The notes under the pieces were generated by a model that saw only the letters and a program-made list of their open reading frames with translations, searched no databases and was not told the DNA's origin. This document shows positions 12,501 through 20,907 of a DNA stretch of 64,000 bases, in pieces. The translations under genes were made by a program, and so were the position numbers. This DNA is from Rhyacichthys aspro (taxonomy: Eukaryota; Chordata; Actinopteri; Gobiiformes; Rhyacichthyidae), in the NCBI GenBank assembly GCA_036850595.1, contig CM072160.1:18145906-18209905 (forward strand), given 5' to 3'. The stretch's first letter is position 1, and every line of letters starts with the position of its first letter.

Positions 12501-13785
12501 AAGATCTGAGGAGGAAGAGGGATGCCGTTGGCAGGTTTCTTGTCCTGGGGGACATTCTGCCTCATCCACATGCGGTTGTCCTCATTGCAAGCTATGTCCA
12601 GCGGAGTGTAGTCCACTTTGAGAGCCTCCAAAAAGCCCACCACATCTTGTTGCTTCTTCTTAATCTTAACATTGAATAAATTCAGATAATTCGACAGTTG
12701 ATACAAACTATATTGCAATCAAAATCCAAAGAATGAATGGACTCTTAAAAAGCTGTGGGATTCAACATGTGATTTCAAAGAAGCAGCACAGCAAACAAAA
12801 TTAATTTCATAACATTCATATAGGTAGATAGGTACGTGTTCATATAAAACTTAAAATGGCATAGATCCATAACAGCATAAAGGCAGTACTTTGAAAGATG
12901 GTACTTAATGTCAAGCGTTTGAAAAACACTAATCTAGAAGCCATTAATTAGCTTAACATACAGAATCCTACTTGCTAAAATTGACTAAAACTAAAATGTT
13001 GTCACGTTATGCACATTTTTTCCAATTCAATTCAACTTTAAAAATCCCTTCAGAATTCAGAAATCAAATCTTGTGGGGTTCTGCCCTGCAGCTCACTGAT
13101 CTCAGATGTTGTTCAAAAACCCACTGCAGGGGGTGGTCCATGTTGTTCAGTATAGCACCCATCCTCTTGTGTCTGTTTCTCCAGTATTTCAACCAGAATT
13201 TCCAAACTAATATTCAGCCCTTCCTATTAGTTTTTCAAGACAACTGTCATCTCTTTTTCTGAGAAGAAGAACGGACTAGTTTCCATCTGATGAAAGGACT
13301 CCCTCTTGCTGTGACCCGAAGAGCCACCATGACACCTCAGATTAGCTATGCCAAAAGTAGCTTTAGAAATTTAAGACACATTCCCATCTTACCACACTGA
13401 CGGGTTTTTAAAATCAGTTACAAAGCATCTCGGGAAAAATACACAGCAAAATAGTGGTAAAATACGAGTGAAAAGAGGGTGTGCAGTGTCGCTATAACGG
13501 GGTCCGTGGGACTAAAAAGAAACTTGGGAGCCCCGTTTCTAGAAAGCTCTGCGCGTGAAGCACATCAAGCAGAGACTTTTACCGTAAAGCACAGTAAAAA
13601 CACGACTTGTATTGAAATACAACGAGACGAATAATAAAATTGAATGACGTTAATCTCGAGGACTTTTGACGCTATTGAGAAGTTTCGAACTGTTCAAATT
13701 GGTCTAAACTGGAACAGAGAACATAGTTACGGACTCTTACCGCTGTGGATCCCGATGAAGTGGCGAGAAATACTTTGATAACCAT
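3553..13785 (-). CDS. SH3BGR: SH3 domain-binding glutamic acid-rich protein (SH3BGR)
   Basis: Small adaptor with a thioredoxin/glutaredoxin-like fold followed by a Glu-rich tail; family members are strongly expressed in heart and skeletal muscle. Exons in gene order: 13741-13785, 12479-12664, 11604-11684, 10921-11010, 9882-10058, 8235-8261, 7268-7291 and 6873-6899. All have GT-AG borders and every junction is phase 0. Probable additions with the same phase are 8140-8148 (9 nt, EGE), 5034-5060 (EEEEGEVQE) and a terminal exon 3553-3570 (EEAAE, stop). The model gives about 236 residues against 239 in human. It starts MVIKVFLATSSGSTA and carries the family's PLPPQIF proline motif at residues 64-70, with no CXXC redox pair. 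The fold occupies residues 1-104, and the Glu-rich tail follows. The thioredoxin-fold exons are certain. The 3' end is inferred, and a competing terminal exon lies at 5308-5325. Confidence 0.92.
4037..4550. repeat. Dispersed MITE-like repeat, interrupted by a SINE
   Basis: This begins with AAAGGTGCAATGTGTAAAAT and contains a module (cagctcagagcggacaaact, about 4196-4215) related to 1205-1225 and 54440-54460. After a SINE at about 4250-4412 it resumes with GCATGTCCCTGCAAGGCTACC (first 20 bases at 4483-4502), which matches 1529-1549. Related left ends occur at 42493 and, inverted, near 54640. The family is unnamed here and the boundaries are approximate. Confidence 0.5.
4250..4412 (-). mobile_element. 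tRNA-derived SINE
   Basis: On the minus strand the sequence carries a Pol III B box (GGTTCAATTCC, within 4350-4370) preceded by an A-box-like TGGCTCACCTGTGG (about 4386-4400), as in a tRNA head. A non-tRNA body and a T-rich plus-strand run at 4250-4260 (the A-tail) follow. It lacks a full cloverleaf, so it is a retroposon and not a tRNA gene. It sits inside the repeat spanning 4037-4550. Confidence 0.72.
5034..5060 (-). CDS. SH3BGR: Probable 27-nt Glu-rich microexon of SH3BGR
   Basis: Minus strand: acceptor TTTTATCTTCTGTAG, then nine codons reading EEEEGEVQE, then donor GTGGGA. Length, phase and composition match the proven small exons 7268-7291 and 6873-6899, which also open with EEEE. It precedes a possible terminal exon at 3553-3570. 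Transcript evidence is not available here. Confidence 0.6.
6873..8261 (-). CDS. SH3BGR: SH3BGR Glu-rich microexon cluster
   Basis: Three small exons of 27 nt (8235-8261, PAHADEEVQ), 24 nt (7268-7291, EEEELQSE) and 27 nt (6873-6899, EEEELRELE) have clear GT-AG borders. A 9-nt candidate (8140-8148, EGE) has donor GTAAGA and acceptor TTTTAAACAG. All are multiples of three in phase 0, so each could be skipped without a frameshift, and tail length is probably set by alternative splicing. The introns between them hold no recognised elements. Confidence 0.75.
8858..9488. repeat. Period-5 satellite, about 630 bp
   Basis: A long run of imperfect pentamers of the form ACTNN (ACTAT, ACTAC, ACTAG, ACTGT, ACTGC) lies in SH3BGR intron 5. 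The register drifts through small indels but five-base spacing of ACT persists across the block. There is no coding potential. The flanks at 8830-8857 and after 9490 are ordinary AT-rich intron. Confidence 0.85.
9577..9603. repeat. TATG microsatellite
   Basis: A short (TATG)n tract just beyond the period-5 satellite in SH3BGR intron 5. Confidence 0.7.
10586..10760. mobile_element. Short MITE with 14-bp terminal inverted repeats
   Basis: The left end TTAAAGCAACATTA (10586-10599) is the exact reverse complement of the right end TAATGTTGCTTTAA (10747-10760). The 175-bp unit has no open frame and lies in SH3BGR intron 4. I see no clear target-site duplication, so the superfamily is undetermined. 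Confidence 0.65.
13019..13266 (-). mobile_element. L2/Rex-like LINE 3' fragment, copy 1
   Basis: The plus strand carries the repeated phrases CTCACTGATCTCAGA, GTCCATGTTGTTCAGTATAG and TCTCTTTTTCTGAGA, shared with copies at 26607, 43807 (inverted) and 59119. On the other strand better copies read a degraded reverse-transcriptase C-terminus (RAGSI-GI-LETL-like). This copy lies between SH3BGR exons 1 and 2. Confidence 0.65.
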
Positions 13786-14745
13786 TTTGTCACAATTTAT
13801 TTCGTAGACTGGGTGCAACAAGTGGGTTCTTAAAGGAGAAGGCTGCCTCTTCTATTATTAGTGCACAACCAGGGCTGAGACATAGCACTGGGGACATGCA
13901 CACGGATGCACACACACACAAACACGCACGGCCTCAGTCTATTTTTGTCACCGGGCTGCATCAGTACAGGGTTGGCTGGTTTGGCCCCTAGTGGCTCTGG
14001 AGCGCACGCACTGATTGGCACCTTCAGCTGTCTGTCTGCCCCGGACACAGGCAACAGGAGGTTCAGGACCTGGCCGAGTTCATATATGGGTAGAAATAGC
14101 ACTGACCACACTATAGGCTCAGAGGTTTTGGTTTCAAACTAAAGAACACTGGTTATCGTTTGCTTCTGAAATGTTTTTAAAATGTCCAACCTCAGATTTT
14201 GTCTAATAAATGTTAAGCCTTCTTCAAATTACAAGCTGGCAAATGGATTCAACTTGACTTTCAACGTGACTTTTGGGGTATTACCTTTAAGACTGTGGTG
14301 ATGATACTCTAACAACTCACTTACATTTACATTTATCCTATGTAGAAATACCAGCTAACTACATGTGACATACAATGTCAACATTTATTGGATTTTTGTA
14401 AAACCCTTATTCCTAGACAAATGCCAAGCATCACAGTAAGTTTTGGGCCATTCAGTGTGTCAGTTGCTTTGAACAAATGATGTGACTGAAAAACAACACA
14501 AAGCCCATTGTTACTACCAAAAGTGTTTTAATAAATAAAGGTATTAATTAAAGTATTAATAAAAGTCAGTTTCTTCATTTCCAAAACACTGCATCTTAAA
14601 ATTATACTTGAAGTATTGCAATTAACTTAGATTATCGAAACAAAATGAACACATTTCACCAGCATGACATTACTTTTTGCAACATGAAAAGGCTAACAGC
14701 AAAATGCACTGCATTCTTGTTTGGCCAGAACAACAAAAAAAACAT
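13786..14745 (-). promoter_or_regulatory. SH3BGR upstream region with muscle-type sites; GET1 3' flank
   Basis: This interval separates the SH3BGR start codon from the GET1 3' end and has no open gene. It contains an E-box CAGCTG (14025-14030) and a CArG-like TCATATATGG (14090-14099, one mismatch to CCATATATGG), followed at once by an A/T-rich TAGAAATAG. These fit a gene expressed in striated muscle, but functional use is inferred. LCA5L, expected here in mammals, is not present. Confidence 0.4.
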
Positions 14746-14751
14746 TTTATT
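14746..14751 (-). terminator. GET1: Candidate GET1 poly(A) signal
   Basis: TTTATT on the plus strand, AATAAA on the minus strand, about 50 nt after the GET1 stop codon. It is the nearest canonical hexamer; another TTTATT lies further on near 14380. Confidence 0.45.
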
Positions 14752-14798
14752 AACACAATATGGAGCAATAAGTTATAGCAATAGCGCAATAGTGCAGT

Positions 14799-16704
14799 CT
14801 AGCTGACAGCATGGAGACCCAGTGTGACTACTTTGTTGCAAACCACCAACCAGCATGTGATACCCACACCACCTAAAAGAGGAATAGAAATCCTGTCAGT
14901 GAACGGAATAAAAACATGAGCTGAAATATTTTTTTTTCTCTCTCTCTCTATATATATATGGGACTAATTACCTGCCACTCCAGTGGGGAAGGCCACAAGA
15001 CGCTCCACGGGAGCAATCCACCGACTTGGGACCACAGTGACTGGATCAGAGTAATATTTCCATATCAGGGAGATCATCAGAGCAGCCTGGAAACAATAAA
15101 CAAATATTAAAATGGTTTTACCAGCTCCTACTGTAATTCATGTTTACATTTCTCTCTGCTATTAGAAAGTATTATTAAGAGATATAAAAAAAAATTGTTT
15201 AACCCCTTTAGACTGAACTAATGCTTTTAAATAACTGAAGTAGTATTTATAAACAATAATTACAATCAAATTGACTGATTGATTTTACATAAAAGTTCAT
15301 TTACCTGTAGAATATAAAAAACAATGTTCACAACCCACTTCATCTTGGCTTGTTGTGCTGTTCTTGATTTCACTAGAAAACAGAAAAAGATTCTAATTTT
15401 AGGTAAAGTTGTTACAAAATTATTGACTAAAACTTTAGTTACAACAATATGTAACAAAAATGTATGAACTACCGATGAGCTATGCAACCGTGTCATTCTG
15501 AAACATCACAAGATAATCCTAAAGTGGAGGATGTCAAGCACCAAGCAAGGACACCTGCTGCTGGCAAATGTCCACTCTTGTACATTAATCAAAAGCACTT
15601 TTCTTTGTGCGTCAACCCTGGAGATCTACATGTAGTGAAAAAGCTGACAAGCACACATGCTGTCGGTAAAGCTGCTTTCTGCAAATTCTGATGACTTTTT
15701 GTGTCAGTAACAGATAACCCACTCTGTCCTCTCACCATGTGTTTTCAGTCGGTCTGTCATCTTGTTGATTTTGCGTTCCAGGCGAGCGTATCTGGCAAAT
15801 TCATCCATCATACTTATGGCTGACTGCTCCCTCTTCATCTCCTGGATTTCAGCTCTCATTTCACTTTCCTGCTCAGCATCCTTCTGCACCATTTTGGACA
15901 GCTTCAGGGACAAAGAAAGAAAGATAATTATGACAGTTGTTTCAGTTCAACTCACAGATGCCTTGAGCCATTTGACATCTATAAAACAACATAATATGAA
16001 TAATTTCCAAGCGAATTTCTGTAAAAATGTCCAGTAATCACATCCAGGTTGTTTTTGTTTTTTCAGTGCCAAATAGATGTGCTGTATTCTGTGAGCTGTT
16101 ATTGGCTGAGAGGTAAATACTCAAAAACGCCGTTTTCACGTAAACCAATTGGTAAAAATGTGAAATTTATACACTGATGGCTGTTGAAGATACATTCATT
16201 CTCCAGGTGTGTGTAATTTAAAAGGAGGAACAACTGCATTTCTCATGAAAGTCCAGCATATTACGCTAACCTATTTCTTTGCTGCATTCATCTTGGCTAT
16301 CAGAGCAGTTTTTAGCTCTTACATATGGCACTGACCATACAATTTACTCTCAGTGGTAATAACTAAAAAGGTTTCTGGGGAAAACCACACCCTCTTGTTG
16401 TAGCAATACATCCGCAGCAGTCTGTACAGTGTGTACGATTAGCTTGTAAACGTTTTCAGACCAAAGGCTAGCAGCTAGCATTACAGTAAAGCAGTGTGCT
16501 AGCCCTGTCCTAGCTCACAAAGCACTTCTGACTAAATAAAATCACATGACACTCAAACACAGCAACGCATTCTCGTCAAACAGTCTACATGTTGAAGCAA
16601 ACGGTCCCACTTACAAAAGAAGATATGGAGGGAAGGAGTGTTTTCATAAGGTTGCACAAAAAAACCGAGCACAGCACAAGGAACCAAGCATATCCCGCCG
16701 CCAT
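14799..16704 (-). CDS. GET1: GET1 (WRB), ER receptor for tail-anchored protein insertion
   Basis: Membrane subunit that, with CAMLG (GET2), receives tail-anchored proteins from the GET3 ATPase and inserts them into the ER. Five exons: 16615-16704, 15736-15901, 15305-15372, 14972-15086 and 14799-14872, all GT-AG, summing to 170 codons plus stop (human 174). Topology: TM1 at about residues 4-25 (starts MAAGYAWFLVL), cytosolic coiled coil at about 34-98 including MMDEFARYARLERKINKM, TM2 at about 97-120 (WVVNIVFYILQAALMISLIW), TM3 near the C-terminus (GGVGITCWLVVCNKVV). I chose the ATG at 16704 because its context is strong (A at -3, G at +4) and it fits the family. An in-frame ATG 21 codons upstream (16767) has a weak context. 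The gene is head to head with the HMGN1-like gene. Confidence 0.96.
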
Positions 16705-17353
16705 GTTTGTTTCTCCGCCCCGACAAGCCTCCTTGATCCAATGATCCTTCTGCTGGGGCACTCTCATTCATTGTTACATAATCAGTGTGTCATTAAACTT
16801 ACACTGCTAATTAATTAGCTCTGACGATGATTAAGTTATGATTAAAACGATCCTGGCTGTTATAAATTAAAAAGTTGATGTAATATATCCGCCACGCCAC
16901 ATGTAACCTAAGAAATTACAAACACGCTTCTGCTTATTCACATTAGCATTTCAGATTTGTTGCAGAGTGGACCTGAACTAAACACTCTGGGGTAAAAAAC
17001 TAAGTGAGAGTTGGCCAGATTTGGTGATTGGCGTGTGCTCCTGCCCACACAGGTGTGTTGTTTTAGTTTGAAAACGTGTGGCCCCGACCGCAAAGCCAAT
17101 CAGCGAGGTCCGGGGGCGGGTGGTGGCTCTTCCTGCTGGGTTGGTAGGATAAGGGATAAAATATACCGAGAGGGGATCCAATCCGGTTTGAGCTAGTTCT
17201 GGTACTGCTCGGACGTTTATGTGAAGTTCCACAGAGTCCTCAGGAGGTGCTTTATGCTGAGGTGCAGGCTTTCATAGGCATTACATTCAGTTTCTTCATA
17301 GCAACCGAAGGCTCCATTGTCCCCTTTTCATTTGCCTCACAACCTGAGCAACA
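16705..17353. promoter_or_regulatory. Bidirectional promoter between GET1 and HMGN1
   Basis: 649 bp separate the two divergent start codons. A CCAAT box (17096-17100, in GCCAATCAG) and a GC box GGGGCGGG (17113-17120) sit together, and an A/T-rich GATAAAATATA lies about 35 bp further toward HMGN1. The spacing suits HMGN1 transcription, and NF-Y and Sp1 sites work in either direction. The same divergent pair is found in mammals, so the arrangement is old. Transcription start sites are inferred. Confidence 0.6.
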
Positions 17354-19444
17354 ATGCCAAGAAAGAAAGTAAGTTAAACGTGTATAAGGCTACTTTAACG
17401 TTACAGTACATACAGTAAATGCTCTGTAGATGTAAAGATAACTGCATGCGTTACATTTAGTAGCCCATTCTTTTATTTTATATCTGGAATTAGCTGTATT
17501 GTAAAATTTGGCGTGTTTGGAGCATACGACATTAGGCTGCAGTCCACCTTTGCCGTGCTCAGGTCTGTTGATACAGAAAAGTGGCGCCTTTTTACTTAGT
17601 GCAGCGCAGCACACGCTACACTGCAAATTTCCCCCTGTTTCCAAGTGACTGTTTTGTAGCTAATTTTTGCTAGCTAACTTATAGCCTATGCGGTTAAATG
17701 CTTAGTGGCTGTCGTTTAAACACACAGTGGCCACACTATGCTTTATAACAAAGGGGTGTAACCACTGTCGATGTACAGGTTGCAATTTCGTGGATTACCT
17801 ACCTTTCTTTTCTTGATTAGTTCTACGACTGAGATTTGCATTATTGAGGTTGTGCATGTTACAGCTTGTGCAGCAGTTCTTGTTAAAATCTTATTTGTGT
17901 ATGAGAAGCCCAGGGGGTTAATATTTGCCCTCCAACCTCGCCTACCTTCGAGGTGTACAGGCTTTTCTTCAACATAATCACGACAGCTTACATATTTCAG
18001 AGAATAAAGCGGCGCTTCTGGTTCAAATAAAATGTATTAAAGTGTTTTTGCAGTTATCTCTGGTATTTGTTGCCATTGGGAGCCTAACGCACATGATGTA
18101 CAACTGTACAAACATGATAGGCTATGTGAACTTAACTATAGGCTATGTTCCGTTGTTAATAATGACTAAAACCTATGTGACCATATGGCTGGAATAAAGT
18201 TTATTTTTTATTATATTAAAAATCAATTTTCTATGTCACACTCCCTTCCTTCCTTAGAGATTGTACAATTTCTTTGTGACTTAAGGGAAGGGAGAGGTGC
18301 CCATCCCCCCTTTGCATCACACACCCACTTTAACTCACTGTTGTACGGGACTTTATTTAGTTCATTTATGTTCTCTCTTGTTCTTTTTTTATTAGTCTAC
18401 CGGTGAGGCTGATGCAACTACAGAGGTATGTATTAAACATTAATGGACATTTTTTTTTGCTCTGTGAGGCACAATGAACAACTGTCACTCAAATGAACAT
18501 TTTGTCCTAATTATTGTCAGTAGAAGTAAAATGGCTTGTTTGAAGCATTATTGTTTTTTAATATAGTTTGGTGTAGCAACATCATAATTCTATAAAATAT
18601 GTACTTTGTTATTTCCACATCAGAGAGTAAAACATTGGTATATTTTAGTCTGTAGTCTATGTTTGTGTGGTCACTGTTTTTGGATCACTGATGCCTCTAG
18701 AGGGCGCCAGTGTGACACACTAAAGTTGTAGATCTTTCCTCTGTCTTCCATGATACCTTTTTAGTGACAGGTAACAGAAACGTAATGGTGACCATTATAA
18801 CAGTTCAGGGATACTAGAATCTATATCCAGAGATTTAATTTTCTACTCTGCTGGTATCACATGTTGTACCCTTTCCCTTAAGTTTTATTATTGTATTATG
18901 TAATTTAATAACAAATGTAATTTCTTTTAGCCACGAAGAAAGTCTGCTAGATTGTCAGAGGTAAGTAGCAGTCAATTTTCTCATCAGTAAAATCTCTAGT
19001 TTATTTCGGTATATAATTCATAATCATGTTTTTGTTGCAGAAACAAACAGACCCTCTACCAGAGCCAGAAAAGAAAAAGGTAATAAAAAAACCTACTTCT
19101 CACTACTTCATTACTGTATTGAACATTCTTTTGATAATTGTGTTATTACTTGTGATAGACACCTGCCAAAGCCAAAAAGGTAAAAGAAACAAAGGCCAAG
19201 CCAGAGGAGAAGGAAGAAGAACCCCAGGTTGAGGAGGAAGAAGAAGCCCCTGCCCCTGCAGAAAACGGAGAGACCAAAGCTGATGAGGTACATTTGCCAA
19301 ATCTTCACTCTTTAATTGATATATGCACAGCTGGAATAGTTTATACAACCAAGCAATTTTTTGCAGGCTGCACCAGCAGATGAAGCTGAAAAGGAGGATG
19401 CAGCTGAGGAGGATGCAGCTGAGGAAGACAAAGCAGCAGAGTAA
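17354..19444 (+). CDS. HMGN1: HMGN1-like nucleosome-binding protein
   Basis: Small chromosomal protein that binds nucleosome cores in the nucleus and loosens chromatin. Six exons: 17354-17368 (MPRKK), 18396-18425, 18931-18960, 19041-19079, 19159-19287 and 19367-19444. All are phase 0, and the total is 106 residues (human HMGN1 100). The nucleosomal-binding core RKSARLS lies at residues 18-24, in its own 30-nt exon as in HMGN genes. The C-terminus is acidic (EEEEEAPAPAENGE then EKEDAAEEDAAEED), and contains a tandem 15-nt duplication. The usual alanine after the core is glutamate here. Position between GET1 and BRWD1 supports HMGN1, but short HMGN paralogues are hard to separate by sequence alone. 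Confidence 0.88.
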
Positions 19445-20118
19445 CACCTTAATGTCACTTGCCACCTTCTACCTTCTTTATAGACAACACAGAGAACATC
19501 TATTTTCTTAAAACAACAGTGTTTTTAGGGACGTTTTAACAACTACAAATTCGATTTTTGTGGTTTCAGTGAAGGGAAAGTTTTGTCTGTGTTGGGATTA
19601 TTTCTTTATTGTCTCTCTCTTCTAGCTTTGTGGCCTTAGGTTTTAGTTTTCTTTCTTATCAGGAATCTGTCACTGAACTGGGAAACCTGGTCGAGGGCAT
19701 TCCAGAGGTGTTGTAACCTGTACTGTTTTGATTTTAATACATACGTACATCACAATACTAATGCGTTTTATAGGATGATTGAAAGGTGAACAGTCATGTT
19801 GTATGCTTATACTAATTTTTACATAGCATTTTGTTTAAATGTGTCTAGTACAACTGGAGGTTGGGTTTCATATCTTTGTATCTTTTTTTTTTATAATTTT
19901 TTTGTCAGCATTATAAGAATATGCACAGGTGCTGTGAAACAAATATTTTCTTTGCATTCAATAATGGTACATTTAAGAATGGTTTAAAAACTGCATGTTC
20001 TGAACTGTGCCTAAATTGTATTAGTCAATCGTGTCAGTGCTTATCCTTTAAGGATGATTGTATTTAGGGATTTCCTCTGGTTTTGGGATTTCTCTACAAA
20101 TGTACAATTTCAAATAAA
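19445..20118 (+). other. HMGN1: HMGN1-like 3' UTR
   Basis: AT-rich sequence with no splice-supported exon, running from the stop codon to the canonical AATAAA at 20113-20118. The open frame at 19796-19987 shows no family resemblance. Confidence 0.65.
20113..20118 (+). terminator. HMGN1: HMGN1 poly(A) signal
   Basis: AATAAA about 670 nt after the stop codon, followed by T-rich sequence from 20190. A long AT-rich 3' UTR is usual for HMGN genes. Confidence 0.65.
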
Positions 20119-20482
20119 AATGTTAAACAGTAAAACTTTGAAATTAATGGTATAAGATACCGATTAAAACAAATAATTGAGGTATTCTGTTTTTTGTTTA
20201 GTTTCAACATGCTTTATTTTATATCAAACTATTTTCCATTTATTTACATTATTAAAATGGCCTGGAGGAAACAATTTCGCACGTTAAAAGTTTCACTTTG
20301 GCTTAGCTTATTGTTATCTATTGCAGACATTTGACTTGACTGTACAGTTCAGGCAGATAAAATATTTTTCTGCTGAACATTTTTTGAATGATAGTTGTAT
20401 GTAATATAGTGTCTCCCTTTCTTGAACATTGTTAATTATAAATCAATCCCACAAAAAATAAAATTAAAAAACACATTATCGA

Positions 20483-20490
20483 TGACGTCA
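20483..20490. promoter_or_regulatory. Full consensus CRE upstream of BRWD1
   Basis: The palindrome TGACGTCA is the perfect CREB/ATF site, 418 bp before the BRWD1 start codon and downstream of the HMGN1 poly(A) signal. Assignment to the BRWD1 promoter is by position only. Confidence 0.45.
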
Positions 20491-20639
20491 TGTGCAGAAC
20501 TTGCGACCTTGTCAGTTAAAAGGGGCCGACAGGGTTATTTCACTGGGGCATTAAAACAATTTTTCACAATTTTTATTGTGTATTTTTCAACCTTGGGGTT
20601 TAGATAAAAGCATTTGTATAAAATAAAAATGCACTTAAC

Positions 20640-20907
20640 ACAGAGGACATCGTATTAGAGTCTTTTGTTACGGGAGCGCTTCTCCCCTCCCCCTTTTTCC
20701 TGTGTTCACTCCGCTGTGGCGGAAGTAAGTCGTATCGCTGAGGCCTCATCCTTCCAATGGCGACTGCAAACAGGCTGAATAGAAAGCGGGAGCAACTGTG
20801 GAGGGGGCCAGAGCACTGGAACCGAAATTAATTAAATATATCATATTCTACAGAGCCATAAAGTTAGAATCAAATCTATTTCACTTTTCCAAATCACGGC
20901 CGATTCA
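20640..20907 (+). promoter_or_regulatory. BRWD1: BRWD1 proximal promoter and 5' UTR with an upstream ORF
   Basis: GC-richer than its surroundings, with a C/T-rich TCTCCCCTCCCCC tract near 20682 and no obvious TATA box. A short upstream ORF runs 20757-20831 (24 codons, MATANRLNRK..., ATG followed by G) and ends 76 nt before the BRWD1 ATG. Whether it is transcribed depends on the start site, which cannot be read from sequence. Confidence 0.5.
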
